64,000 nt of DNA, taken from positions 1-64,000 of the forward strand of contig CAIQPK010000072.1 in assembly GCA_903873705.1 (NCBI GenBank), in the 5' to 3' direction. The position numbers and the translations under genes were made by a program. Positions 47,257 through 57,543 of this stretch are shown here, one piece after another. Every line of letters starts with the position of its first letter. Positions within the stretch are counted from its first letter, which is position 1. The notes beneath the pieces were generated by a model. It ran no database searches, was not told where the DNA came from, and was given only the letters and a program-made list of their open reading frames with translations. The DNA is from an uncultured Acidobacteriota bacterium (GTDB lineage: Bacteria; Acidobacteriota; Terriglobia; Terriglobales; Acidobacteriaceae).

Positions 47257-48585
47257 TTGAGCCAACTCGTTGAAGCCGCGCCGATTGCCCCTGGACTTAA
47301 AAATCAGTGGCTGCCGTTCACGCCGAACAGAGACTTCAAAGAAGATCCGCGAATCTTCGAACGTGCGAAGGGAATTTACTTTTACGGGCCCGAAGATAAA
47401 CCCATTCTGGACGGGAGTTCGGGTCTCTTCACCACGCCGGCGGGTCATGGGCGAGAAGAGATTGCCGAGGCGGTTTACGCACAAATTCTGCGGCTCGATT
47501 ACACGTCAAGTTTTTATCGCAGCCATCCGGGCGCGATGGCTGCGTGCCAGGAGATCGGGAAACTGCTACCTGTGGGCCTGGACCATATCTTTCTGACGAA
47601 CTCGGGTTCGGAGGCCGTCGATACCGCGCTGAAGATCGCTTTGCAGTATCAGCGGGCGCGCAAGCAGGGGACCCGAAATATCTTCGTGTCGCGCGAAGGG
47701 GCGTATCACGGAGCGAACCTCTCCGGTGTCGCGCTATCGGGTATCGCGGGGAATCGACGTGACTTCGGCATGCCGATTCTCCCGGTGGTGCATATGCGCC
47801 ACACCTGGCAGGAAGCCAATCGTTTCCAGCCAGGGCAGGGGACTTACGGAGCGGAACTGGCGGACGACCTCCTTCGCCTGATCCGCCTGCATGGTGTGGA
47901 AAATATCGCCGCCTGTATTGTGGAACCGATCATAGGATCAGGCGGTACACATGTCCCACCCGTGGGCTATCTTGAGCGGCTTCGCGCCATCTGTGATGAG
48001 CACGATGTGTTGCTGATCTTTGACGAGGTGATCTGCGGATTTGGCCGCACCGGCAAGGCGTTTGCTGCCGATGCGTTCGGTGTGACACCCGACATGATGA
48101 CCATGGCAAAGGCCGTGACGAACGGCGTCGTTCCCATGGGCGCGGTTGCGGTGCGCTCGGAGATTTACGAAACGATCGTCGAGGCAGATCCCAATCGCAC
48201 GGTTGAGCTTTTTCACGGCTACACCGGATCGGGACATCCCGTTTCCTGCGCTGCCTGCCTTGCGACGTTGAAGATCTATGAAGCTGAAGATCTGTTCGAG
48301 AACGCGAACAAGCTGTCGCCTTATTTTCTCGAGAAGATATTCAGCCTGGAAAAGTTTGAAGGCGTTGACGACATTCGCGGTTATGGGATGTTGGCCGGCG
48401 TAGACATTAACCCCAGCGTGCTCGGCACCAATGGTTACGGGTTTCAAAAACGGCTCTACGACCACGGGCTCCATGTAAAGACGACCGGCAACACGGTGAT
48501 TTTGTCACCGCCATTCATCTGTACCCACGGCGACATCGATGCCATTGCCGCTACGCTGGCGGAATTGCTGGCCAAAAAGTCTTGA
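47257..48585 (+). CDS. Class III aminotransferase (omega-amino acid:pyruvate-like)
   Basis: AGGAG then TTG start; LDGSSGLFTTPAGHGREEIAEAV, LTNSGSEAVDTALKIALQY, IFDEVICGFGRTGKAFAAD. Confidence 0.85.
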   Translation: MSQLVEAAPIAPGLKNQWLPFTPNRDFKEDPRIFERAKGIYFYGPEDKPILDGSSGLFTTPAGHGREEIAEAVYAQILRLDYTSSFYRSHPGAMAACQEIGKLLPVGLDHIFLTNSGSEAVDTALKIALQYQRARKQGTRNIFVSREGAYHGANLSGVALSGIAGNRRDFGMPILPVVHMRHTWQEANRFQPGQGTYGAELADDLLRLIRLHGVENIAACIVEPIIGSGGTHVPPVGYLERLRAICDEHDVLLIFDEVICGFGRTGKAFAADAFGVTPDMMTMAKAVTNGVVPMGAVAVRSEIYETIVEADPNRTVELFHGYTGSGHPVSCAACLATLKIYEAEDLFENANKLSPYFLEKIFSLEKFEGVDDIRGYGMLAGVDINPSVLGTNGYGFQKRLYDHGLHVKTTGNTVILSPPFICTHGDIDAIAATLAELLAKKS

Positions 48586-48608
48586 TTTTGTCACCGTTCA
48601 AATATTTC

Positions 48609-48636
48609 TTGACTGTCAAAAAAAATGCTGTATAAC
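48609..48636 (+). promoter_or_regulatory. Putative sigma70-type promoter for TonB receptor gene
   Basis: TTGACT-16 nt-TATAAC; implies a leader of about 310 nt. Confidence 0.45.
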
Positions 48637-48954
48637 TTTACATAATTTCTACAAACCACTTTTTAGCGTAACTTGTTGCATCCGTAATCACCGCTCCACT
48701 CGCTTGTGATTTGTCTAACGGGTTTCCAACGGTAACCGCGCCACAGGAGTTTTCCGGCTCCTGAACAGGCCAGTCCCTAGACGCTGTAGTGCTCCGAATT
48801 TCATCCTTTTAGCCTTAACTGAAACGCCTACCGCAATCGAGCAATACGCGAATCTGCATACGGTCGACGTGTTGGTAATCGTATATTTCGTCGACATTAC
48901 TTAGCTTCTATAACCATATTTTCACTGCTTTGCCCTTGAAGGAGGACAAAAGAG

Positions 48955-51930
48955 ATGGCCCAGACCGATCGCGTTTACGCCAAACTCGTCAACTTGCCGA
49001 GCTTTTCGACCATCAATCGAAAGCGTCGCCATAGAGATGGATTCTCGTGGGCGGTGATGCTCACCGTTCTCTGTATCTTTGCGTTCGTGACGTCGTTCTC
49101 TACGGCATCATTCGCGCAGACGAGCTCGACTGAAGGTGCGATCATCGGATCGGTGACCGACAGCACGGGCGCGGCGATCCCTGGAGCCATCGTGACGCTG
49201 ACAGGCGCGAAGGTCATGGGACCGACCAAGGTCACGGCCGGTTCAGACGGGCAATATAAGTTTCCGGCCCTGCAGCCAGGCGAGTATTCGGTCTCGGCTT
49301 CGCACGAAGGCTTCGCAGTCGGCCAGGTGAAGAGCATCAACGTGGGGCTCGGCTTCACGGCCACGGTACCGATTTCATTGCCCGCGGGTAGTGTCGAGCA
49401 GGTTGTTTCGGTTGATGCCTCCGGCACCTCGATCGACACACAGTCACAAAACGTAACCACGCGTCTTAGCACGGCAGCGCTCGAAGAGCTTCCCGGTTCG
49501 CGCGACTTTTGGGCTGTTATTGCGCAGGCTCCCGCCATTGCAGTGGGACGCGTGGATGTTGGCGGAAGCAACGCGCTGACGCAGCAGTCGTCGATTACTT
49601 ACGGTCTGACGAGCGGCTCGGGCGTCAATCGCGGCATGGTCGAAGGCGTGATGGTGAACGAAGGCGCCGGCGGCAGCAGCGAAATGTACTACACGGACTT
49701 TGGTGCACTGGCTGAAATGTCGGTCAATGCGGCGGGTAATAACGCCGAGATGCCGAACCCAGGTGTGCTAACCCAACTCATCGTTAAGTCGGGCGGCAAT
49801 CAATATCACGGCAACGTCTACTACGATTACGAAAACGACTCACTGGAAGGCGCCAACATCGATGCCAACCAGATCGCGCTCGGCGTCAAGGGAAGCAACG
49901 TTCTCTCGGTTTATGACACCAACCGCATCAGCAAGTTCTCCGACTTCAACGCCGACCTGGGTGGCTTTATCGTGAAGGATAAGCTGTGGTGGTATGGCGC
50001 TTTCCGATATACGTCCGTTGGTCAGCGCTATCCGACACTCATCGACGACACGCAGGTTACAACGTCGCCCGTCTGGACCGGCAAGATCAACTACGACATC
50101 AACGGCAAGCAGAAGATCATTGGTTTCTACCAGCACTCCGCCAAGGTTCAGCCCGACTACCTCGGCGCCATTCTGATCAGCGGAGCCCGTGCAAGCCCGG
50201 CGTTGATGGGCAAGGACACCGTCTGGAGTTCTTCATTCCCCACCTATGTCTGGAAGGCTGAGTACGACTACACCATCACCAACAATCTGCTGCTGGAAGC
50301 GCGTGTAGGCCAGTATCACTCCGACTGGGACCGTCACTATAAGAGCAGCGACGCCCGAATTGAAGATACCAGCAGCAACTACGTCTATGGTGGCGTCTAC
50401 AACTCCGAAAATAAGCGCAGCCGTCCTCAGTTCAGCGGCAGCGTGGTTTGGGCCCACTCGGGCTGGTTGGGTAGCCACTCCTTCAAGTTCGGTGGCGAGT
50501 ACATGCGTGACACCATCACGCAGCCGGCCGGCCTCTTCGGCAGCTCCTGCCAGTGCGTTTCGCAGCTGGTGGCGGGTGCACCCACGCAGGTAACGATCTA
50601 CCAGGCGAATATCTCCATCAACGGCAACTCCACAATCGGTGTTTATGCCCAGGACACCTGGAACATGACACGCCGGCTTAACGTCAACCTCGGCGTACGC
50701 TTTGACCACAACAACCTGTTCAACCCGGAGCAGACCGGCGCGGATGGAACCAAGTACGCCGCCGTTTCGAGTGCGTTCCACTTCAACAACGTCGGACCGC
50801 GCATCGGCTTCGACTATGACGTCTTTGGCAATCACAAGACGGTAGTGAAGAGCAGCTTCGGCCAATACTTCGTTTACCCAGGCTCCGACTATGCCGGCAA
50901 CTTCAACCCGAACACTGCAGGCGGATGGAAGAAGGTCTATCAGTGGACCAATACGACCATCACGAATGGCGGCGGCACGCCTTGCGGCGGTACCGTAGCT
51001 ACTGGTGATGTTCCCACTTGCCACTGGGACGGCAACTCGAAGACGCTCGGCAACCTGGTCAGCTCAGCCGGCGGTGTCAACACAATCAGCATCGATCCGA
51101 ATTTGAAGAACACCTACACGCTGCAGGGAACGATGTTCGTCGAGCGTGAAGTGGTTCCCAATTTCACGGTTCGCACCGGATTTGTGTGGAATGGTCGTCG
51201 CGATGTTGCGGCGAGCATCTATCCGACGCGCCCCCTCTCCGCGTACATTCTTCAGCCCAACCCGTTCTACATTCCCGGACCGACCGCAGGAAGCGCGTGT
51301 TCCACAGACTGCGGCTACGGCTCGTATAGCTACTATGATCTTCCCACCCCGGTGACCGCTGCGGTGGCGCAGACCCATAACATCCATGCATCGTCCAACT
51401 ACTACAGCTGGGAAATTTCCGGGGCCAAGCGCAGCGGTAAGATCGACGTGCTGGCCAGCTACGCCAGGACATGGTCGTACGAAACTACGTTGGGCGCCAC
51501 AAATGCTTACACCCCGAACGCGCAGCTTGGCGCTCCGGGCTTCACTAACTCCTTCTACACCTGGCAAGCGAAGGTCAATCTGACTTATCGCGCACCGTAC
51601 GGCATTCGACTCATCCCGGTGATGACCATGCAGTCGGGTACGCCCTTCGCCCGCACCTTTACCCGAACGATGAATTATGGGTCCACGACATTCCTCGCTG
51701 AGTCATTCGGTTAAGAACGCACGCCGGTCATTGCTCCCGTCAACGTTCGTATCGAGAAGGAGTTTCGCATCAAGGAACGCTTGAAGATCAGCGCCCTGGG
51801 TGATGCTTACAACATCTTCAACACCAATGCGATCCAGGCGACTACCGTTGCTTCGGGTACGTCCTTCCTGCGGCCGGCTGCTATTACTGGTCCGCGTGTA
51901 GGCCGTGTTGGTTTCAAGGTCCAGTTCTAA
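48955..51930 (+). pseudogene. TonB-dependent receptor (Oar-like), interrupted by in-frame TAA at 51712-51714
   Basis: Ordinary ORF ends ...GSTTFLAESFG*; same frame continues ERTPVIAPVNVRIEKEFRIKERLKISALGDAYNIFNTNAIQATTVASGTSFLRPAAITGPRVGRVGFKVQF* with the canonical C-terminal Phe. Confidence 0.8.
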
Positions 51931-51958
51931 CCAGTAGCGAAGTAAGGGAGCATTTGTA

Positions 51959-53992
51959 ATGAAGAAGACTGATGCAGAACTTGGAATGGGAACCGAGATC
52001 ACACGTCGTGATTTCGTCAATGGTGTAGCAGTCACGGCGGCAGGAGCTATGCTCCTGCCGTCGTGGGGCCTTGCGCAGGAACAGAAGGCTGCGCTGGAGC
52101 CGGCTGAAACCGGTGTAGGAGAAGGCCGTTACGAAGGCGCAGAAACGGGTGGTCCGGGCGAGGCTTATCCGCCGCGAAAAACAGGTATGCGCGGCAGCCA
52201 TCCGGGATCGTTCGAGAGTGGACATCAGCTTCGGGACAATCCCAAAGAAGTGATCAAGCCGGAGATGCTGGACGAGGAGTATGACCTCGTCGTTGTCGGC
52301 GCCGGAATGAGCGGCCTCAGTGCCGCCTATTTCTTTGTCAAGAATGTAGGCCGCGAAGCGAAGGTGCTGATACTGGATAACCATGACGACTTCGGTGGTC
52401 ATGCCAAGCGCAACGAGGTGATGGTCGGCGGCAAGCTGATGGTCGTCAATGGCGGCACGCTCAACATCGAAGCACCGGCGTTCTACAACGAGTACGCGCT
52501 GGACATGTTCAAGGACATCGGGCTCGACCTGCCGCGCTACCTCAAATCGAACGAGACGAACCGTGCACTTTATCGGGGGCTCGGCATGAAGAGTGCCTAC
52601 TTCTTCGACAAGGAGACGTGGGGCAAGGACGTGTTCGTGATGAACGAGGGCGGGCGCGGCGAAGGCGGCGGCATCACCATGGAGTTCCTCAACAAGACGC
52701 CCCTCTCTGAAAAGGCCAAGCAGGACGTGCTTCGTCTGGCAGATGCCAAGAACGCGCCGGATTATTTCCCGGGAATGTCAGAAGACGAGAAGCGCGTCAA
52801 GCTGGCAAAGATGAGCTACGAAGATTACCTGCTGAACGTGGTGAAGGTGGCCAAGCAGGTGATGTGGTTTCATCAGAGCTTCGGTGAAGGCAACTTCTGC
52901 GTTGGCGCCGATCAGACTCCCGCGCTGTTTGCGTGGGCGATGGGCCAGCCTGGCTTTGCCGGGTTGAAGCTGACGCCGGAGACTAAGGGCGTGTTGGAAG
53001 AACTGCCGGGGACGCAGCATGGACGGCAGAGCTCCAACCGCGGTGGCTCGGTACACTTTCCGGATGGCAACGCGATGGTCGCTCGTTCGATCGTGCGTTG
53101 GCTGATTCCAGAAGCACTGCCGACTGCGAAGACCATGGAAGATATGGGCGCGGCGCACGTTGATTACTCGGTGATCGACAAGCCCGGTAATACGGCCCGC
53201 ATTCGCGTCAGCAGCACCGTGTTGAACGTGAAGAATGTTGGGCCCAAGAATCGCGAGACCGGCACTATCGTTTCGTACAGCAAGGGCGGCAAGATGTACT
53301 CGGTGAAAGCTAAGGCCACGATCATGGCCAGCTGGAACATGATGATCCCGTACATCATTCCCGATATGCCGAAGGAGCAGAAGGACGCTCTCTCGTATGC
53401 CGTCAAGGGCCCCTTGATGTACACCAGCGTGGCCATCAGAAACTGGCAGGCATTCAAGACTGCTGGCGTTTCGAGTATCAACTCGCCGACGATGTACTAC
53501 CCGTCGATCGGGCTGACCGAAGCCGTTTCGCTTGGTGACTTGAAGCATCCTCAATCGGTGGATGAGCCTATCTTTCTCCACATTTCCAAGATCTTCGTGA
53601 CGCCCGGCAAGCCACGCAAGGACCAGCACCGATTGGGCCGGTTTGAGCTACTGGGAACAACCTTCGAAGAGATGGAGCGCAAACTGCGCGATCAACTGAA
53701 CCGTCAGCTGGGACCGTTCGGTTTCGATGCGAAGCGAGATATCGTTTCGATCCAGGCAAACCGCTGGCCCCACGGCTATGCGTATACCTATAACGGCTTG
53801 AACGAGCCGCTGGAGTGGGTGTACACGAACTCGCCGCATTCACCTTGTGTGATTGCCCGGCAGCCGTTCGGCCTTATCTCGATTGCCAACTCGGATGCAG
53901 GCGCCAGCCCGCATACGGATACGGCAATCTTCCAGGGTCATCGTGCGGTGGACGAAGTACTCAACCGCCGTTCCATGCCTTACCTCGCGTAG
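51959..53992 (+). CDS. Tat-exported FAD-dependent amine dehydrogenase, spermidine dehydrogenase-like (paralog 2)
   Basis: ELGMGTEITRRDFVNGVAVTAAG; DLVVVGAGMSGLSAAYFFVKNVGREAKVLILDNHDDFGGHAKRNEV. Confidence 0.82.
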   Translation: MKKTDAELGMGTEITRRDFVNGVAVTAAGAMLLPSWGLAQEQKAALEPAETGVGEGRYEGAETGGPGEAYPPRKTGMRGSHPGSFESGHQLRDNPKEVIKPEMLDEEYDLVVVGAGMSGLSAAYFFVKNVGREAKVLILDNHDDFGGHAKRNEVMVGGKLMVVNGGTLNIEAPAFYNEYALDMFKDIGLDLPRYLKSNETNRALYRGLGMKSAYFFDKETWGKDVFVMNEGGRGEGGGITMEFLNKTPLSEKAKQDVLRLADAKNAPDYFPGMSEDEKRVKLAKMSYEDYLLNVVKVAKQVMWFHQSFGEGNFCVGADQTPALFAWAMGQPGFAGLKLTPETKGVLEELPGTQHGRQSSNRGGSVHFPDGNAMVARSIVRWLIPEALPTAKTMEDMGAAHVDYSVIDKPGNTARIRVSSTVLNVKNVGPKNRETGTIVSYSKGGKMYSVKAKATIMASWNMMIPYIIPDMPKEQKDALSYAVKGPLMYTSVAIRNWQAFKTAGVSSINSPTMYYPSIGLTEAVSLGDLKHPQSVDEPIFLHISKIFVTPGKPRKDQHRLGRFELLGTTFEEMERKLRDQLNRQLGPFGFDAKRDIVSIQANRWPHGYAYTYNGLNEPLEWVYTNSPHSPCVIARQPFGLISIANSDAGASPHTDTAIFQGHRAVDEVLNRRSMPYLA

Positions 53993-54066
53993 TTGGCGAG
54001 AATGGCCGGCTGGAGCTCATGGCTCTGGCCGGCCAATACTTTGGCGCAGCGACCCGGGAGCGTGCG

Positions 54067-56139
54067 ATGAGCGAGTATTCAGACCTTTCGCCGTTGGATC
54101 TTAAACTGGGCATGGGCTGTCCCATCTCACGCCGCGACTTCGTCAATGGGATTTCCGCTACCGCCGTGGGGGCGATGTTGCTGCCGTCGATCGGGCTCGC
54201 TCAGGAAGCAGCCCAGGCCGCGGCGGAAACGGGTGTTGGCGCGGGACACTTCACAGGTGCGGAGACGGGCGGCTCTGGCGAAATGTATCCGCCGCGCAAG
54301 ACAGGCATGCGAGGTAGTCATCCGGGCTCGTTTGAGCAGGCACACCAGCTGCGCGATAACCCCAAAGAGGCACTCGCGAACGCCACATCCGTCGACGAGG
54401 TTTACGACCTTATCGTTGTCGGCGCGGGCATGAGCGGGCTCAGCTCCGCTTACTTCTTCCAGAAGAACGTGAGCAAGGATGCGAAGGTGCTGATCCTTGA
54501 TAACCACGATGACTTTGGCGGCCATGCCAAGCGCAACGAGTCTATCGTCAACGGCAAGATGATCGTGACGCAGGGCGGCACGGTCGATCTTGAAGCACCT
54601 TCTTATTACTCCGCCGAAGCCAAGGCGATGATGAAGGACATTGGCATCGACCTTGACCGCTACGTGAAGACGAACGAGGTCAATCGCACCCTTTATCGCG
54701 GTCTTGGCCTGCGCAGTGCTTATTTCTTCGATAAAGAGACATGGGGTAAGGATGCGTTCGTCATCAACCCGGGCGGCGCTGTTTTCAGCAGAGAGTTTCT
54801 GGATGCGACGCCGCTTACTGAAAAGGCGAAGGCCGACATGTTGCGCTTGCAAAATGCCAAAGGTCTGCCGGACTTTTTTGCTGGGATGTCTGACGATGAC
54901 AAGCTGGTAAAGCTTGCGACGATGAGCTACGAGGACTACCTGATGAAGGTGGTCAAGGTCGACAGGCAGGTCTACTGGTTCTATCAGCACTTTGGCGAGG
55001 GACAATTTTGCGTGGGCGCGGACCAGACGCCGGCGCTCTATGCGCACAATATGGGGCTGCCAGGGTTTGAGGGTCTGAAGCTGCCCGAGATCAGCGAAGG
55101 TATTCTTGATGAATTGCCGGGGCGGCAGCACGGCCGGCAAAAGGAGAACCCTTTGCGCGAACAGCGCATTCATTTTCCGGATGGCAACGCAACGGTGGCC
55201 CGCATGCTGGTGCGGTGGTTGATTCCGGAGGCTATCCCCGGTACTACGATGGAGAGTATCGGTGCTGCGCAGGTCAACTACGGGTTGCTGGATCACGAAA
55301 GTCAGTCCGCGCGCATCCGTTTGAGCAGCACCGTGCTTCACGCCAGGAATGAAGGACCGAAAGGGCGCGAAACAGGTGTGAGCGTTACGTATAGCAAGGG
55401 GGGCAAGCTGTACACGGTGCGCGGTAAAGCCTGTGTGATGGCCAGCTGGAACATGATGATCCCGTTCATCATTCCCGAACTGCCTGAAGCACAGAAGACG
55501 GCATTGCATTATGCCGTGAAGGGGCCGCTGGTATCGACGACAATTGCGGTGAAGAACTGGAGTGTCTTCAAGAAGGCCGGTGTATCGAACATCAGCTGCC
55601 CTTCGATGTATCACACGTCCATTGGCCTCTCGACCGCAGTTTTACTGGGAGACCTTCAGCATCCGCAGTCGCCTGACGAACCTATTTTCCTGCATATGGG
55701 AAAAGACATGGCTAACCCCGGCCTGCCGCGGAAGGACCAGCACCGCATGGGCCGGATGCAATTGCTGAACACGTCGTTCGAGACCTGGGAGCGGAACATC
55801 CGAGAACAGCTCAATCGCGTGCTTGGTCCCCATGGCTTTGATCCAGCCCGGGATATCGTCGGCATTACCGTCAACCGCTGGCCGCATGGTTATGCGTACA
55901 CCTACACCGGTCTGCATGAGCCGCTGGAGTGGGTGTACACGGCCTCACCGAATCGTCCGTGCGTGATTGCGCGGCAGCCATTCGGGCTGATTTCCATTGC
56001 CAACTCCGACGCCGGCGCGAGTCCGCACACCGACACCGCTATCTGGGAAGGGCACCGGGCTGTTGACGAGATACTCAACCGCCGGTCGATGCCCTTCCTT
56101 AGCAAGACAATGCTTCACCAACCCGAGCTGGAAGGATAA
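54067..56139 (+). CDS. Tat-exported FAD-dependent amine dehydrogenase, spermidine dehydrogenase-like (paralog 3)
   Basis: KLGMGCPISRRDFVNGISATAVG; near full-length similarity to paralog 2. Confidence 0.82.
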   Translation: MSEYSDLSPLDLKLGMGCPISRRDFVNGISATAVGAMLLPSIGLAQEAAQAAAETGVGAGHFTGAETGGSGEMYPPRKTGMRGSHPGSFEQAHQLRDNPKEALANATSVDEVYDLIVVGAGMSGLSSAYFFQKNVSKDAKVLILDNHDDFGGHAKRNESIVNGKMIVTQGGTVDLEAPSYYSAEAKAMMKDIGIDLDRYVKTNEVNRTLYRGLGLRSAYFFDKETWGKDAFVINPGGAVFSREFLDATPLTEKAKADMLRLQNAKGLPDFFAGMSDDDKLVKLATMSYEDYLMKVVKVDRQVYWFYQHFGEGQFCVGADQTPALYAHNMGLPGFEGLKLPEISEGILDELPGRQHGRQKENPLREQRIHFPDGNATVARMLVRWLIPEAIPGTTMESIGAAQVNYGLLDHESQSARIRLSSTVLHARNEGPKGRETGVSVTYSKGGKLYTVRGKACVMASWNMMIPFIIPELPEAQKTALHYAVKGPLVSTTIAVKNWSVFKKAGVSNISCPSMYHTSIGLSTAVLLGDLQHPQSPDEPIFLHMGKDMANPGLPRKDQHRMGRMQLLNTSFETWERNIREQLNRVLGPHGFDPARDIVGITVNRWPHGYAYTYTGLHEPLEWVYTASPNRPCVIARQPFGLISIANSDAGASPHTDTAIWEGHRAVDEILNRRSMPFLSKTMLHQPELEG

Positions 56140-56141
56140 CT

Positions 56142-57422
56142 ATGGACAGCATCAATCGTCGTACCGTTTTGACCTGGATCGGCACTGCCGCCGGGGCCGT
56201 TGCGTCGAGCTCCATCGCGGGCGCTGAGCCTCTTGCTGCGCAGGCGAAGGCTCCTGCCATCGGGCGCAATCTGCCGGATGTGACCGTGCTGGGCGCTGGA
56301 GCGTTTGGCGCGTGGACGGCTCTGTGTCTGCGTGAGCGCGGAGCTAAGGTGACGCTGATGGACAGCTATGGCGCGGGTAATGCGCGGCAGGCTTCGGGTG
56401 ATGAGACGCGACAGATCCGCTGCGCTTACGGCGACCGCGAGATCTACTCGCGGTGGGCGCTGGAGGCGTTCGATATCTGGCATCGGCGACAGGACGAGTT
56501 CAAGCGGCGGCTGATCTTTGCCAACGGCGTGCTCTCGCCTAACGAGCCGATCGAGCAGTACGAGGCAGAGAAGCGGATTTTTACGAAGCTGAAGATTCCT
56601 TTTGAAACGTTGTCTGCTGAGGAGTGCAAGAAGCGCTGGCCGCAGGGCGGATTTGAAGGCGATGAGCGCGCGCTGTACGAGCCTAAGGCGGGTACGGTGA
56701 AGGCGCGCGAGACGCTGATCGCGGTGACCGAAGTGTTTGTGCAGAAGGGCGGCACTTACAAGATCGGCATGGGTTCGCTGGGTGCGAGCGCCGGCGGCAA
56801 GATGAGCAACCTGAAGCTGCAGGATGGCACGAAGGTGGATACCGGGATGGCGGTGTTTGCGTGCGGGCCATGGCTGCCTACGGCGCTGCCGAACCTGCTG
56901 AACAACTACATTCGCCGGACGCGGTCCGAGGTGTTTTATGTGGGTTCGCCGGCGGGCGATACGAGCTATACCTGGGAGCGGTTTCCGAATATGTGGCATG
57001 GCGGTGGCGGGTACTCGCTAAGCGATGTGGATTATGGCTACAAGGTGGCGCCCAGCGGGCCGGGCAGCCTGACTATCGATCCGGATACGGATGAGCGAAT
57101 TGTGTCGCCGATCATGTGGGAGATGGCTCGGCGGTTTGTGGCGCATCGGTGCCCGGGGCTGGTGAACCAGCCGATCGTGGCGAGCCGGGTGTGCAACCTG
57201 GAGAACTCGGACAACGAGCACTTCATCATCGACCAGCACCCGGAGCTATCGAACGTTTGGATCGCGGGTGGTGGGTCCGGTCACGGCTTCAAGATGGGGC
57301 CGAAGACGGGCGAGTATATTGCTGACCGGATCGTTGGCATTGCCGATCCGGCGGAGGAGAAGGGCCTGTTTGCATTGAGCGCTCATAAGGCGATCGGTGG
57401 GCGGCCGCTGGTACGGGGATGA
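56142..57422 (+). CDS. FAD-dependent oxidoreductase, DAO / monomeric sarcosine oxidase-like, with Tat-like leader
   Basis: NRRTVLTWIGTAAG leader; DVTVLGAGAFGAWTALCLRERGAKVTLMDSYG; GGGSGHGFKMGPKTGEYIAD. Confidence 0.85.
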   Translation: MDSINRRTVLTWIGTAAGAVASSSIAGAEPLAAQAKAPAIGRNLPDVTVLGAGAFGAWTALCLRERGAKVTLMDSYGAGNARQASGDETRQIRCAYGDREIYSRWALEAFDIWHRRQDEFKRRLIFANGVLSPNEPIEQYEAEKRIFTKLKIPFETLSAEECKKRWPQGGFEGDERALYEPKAGTVKARETLIAVTEVFVQKGGTYKIGMGSLGASAGGKMSNLKLQDGTKVDTGMAVFACGPWLPTALPNLLNNYIRRTRSEVFYVGSPAGDTSYTWERFPNMWHGGGGYSLSDVDYGYKVAPSGPGSLTIDPDTDERIVSPIMWEMARRFVAHRCPGLVNQPIVASRVCNLENSDNEHFIIDQHPELSNVWIAGGGSGHGFKMGPKTGEYIADRIVGIADPAEEKGLFALSAHKAIGGRPLVRG

Positions 57423-57510
57423 GCGGGGGGTGCCCCCCAGACCCGATCTGCAAAGTCTCTGATTCTATTGACTCAAGTCTGGCCAGACCAAAGGAGACCC
57501 GGGAAGTGGA

Positions 57511-57543
57511 AAGGCCGCCTGCTGAAGAGCAGGCGGCCTTTTT
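57511..57543 (+). terminator. Rho-independent terminator
   Basis: AAGGCCGCCTGCT-GAAG-AGCAGGCGGCCTTTTT, 13-bp perfect stem. Confidence 0.9.

Noticed and set aside
50233-51024. 263-aa minus ORF inside the TonB receptor
   Set aside because: Antisense shadow of a beta-barrel gene
52778-53629. 283-aa minus ORF inside SpdH-like paralog 2
   Set aside because: Antisense shadow, composition typical of reverse-frame GC bias
53815-54066. Long N-terminal extension of SpdH-like paralog 3
   Set aside because: It overlaps the 3' end of paralog 2 out of frame; the ATG at 54067 matches the Tat-leader start of the paralogs
54127-55614. 495-aa minus-strand ORF opposite the third SpdH-like gene
   Set aside because: Antisense shadow ORF in high-GC DNA; translation is His/Arg/Leu-rich with no domain, while the plus strand encodes a clear flavoprotein
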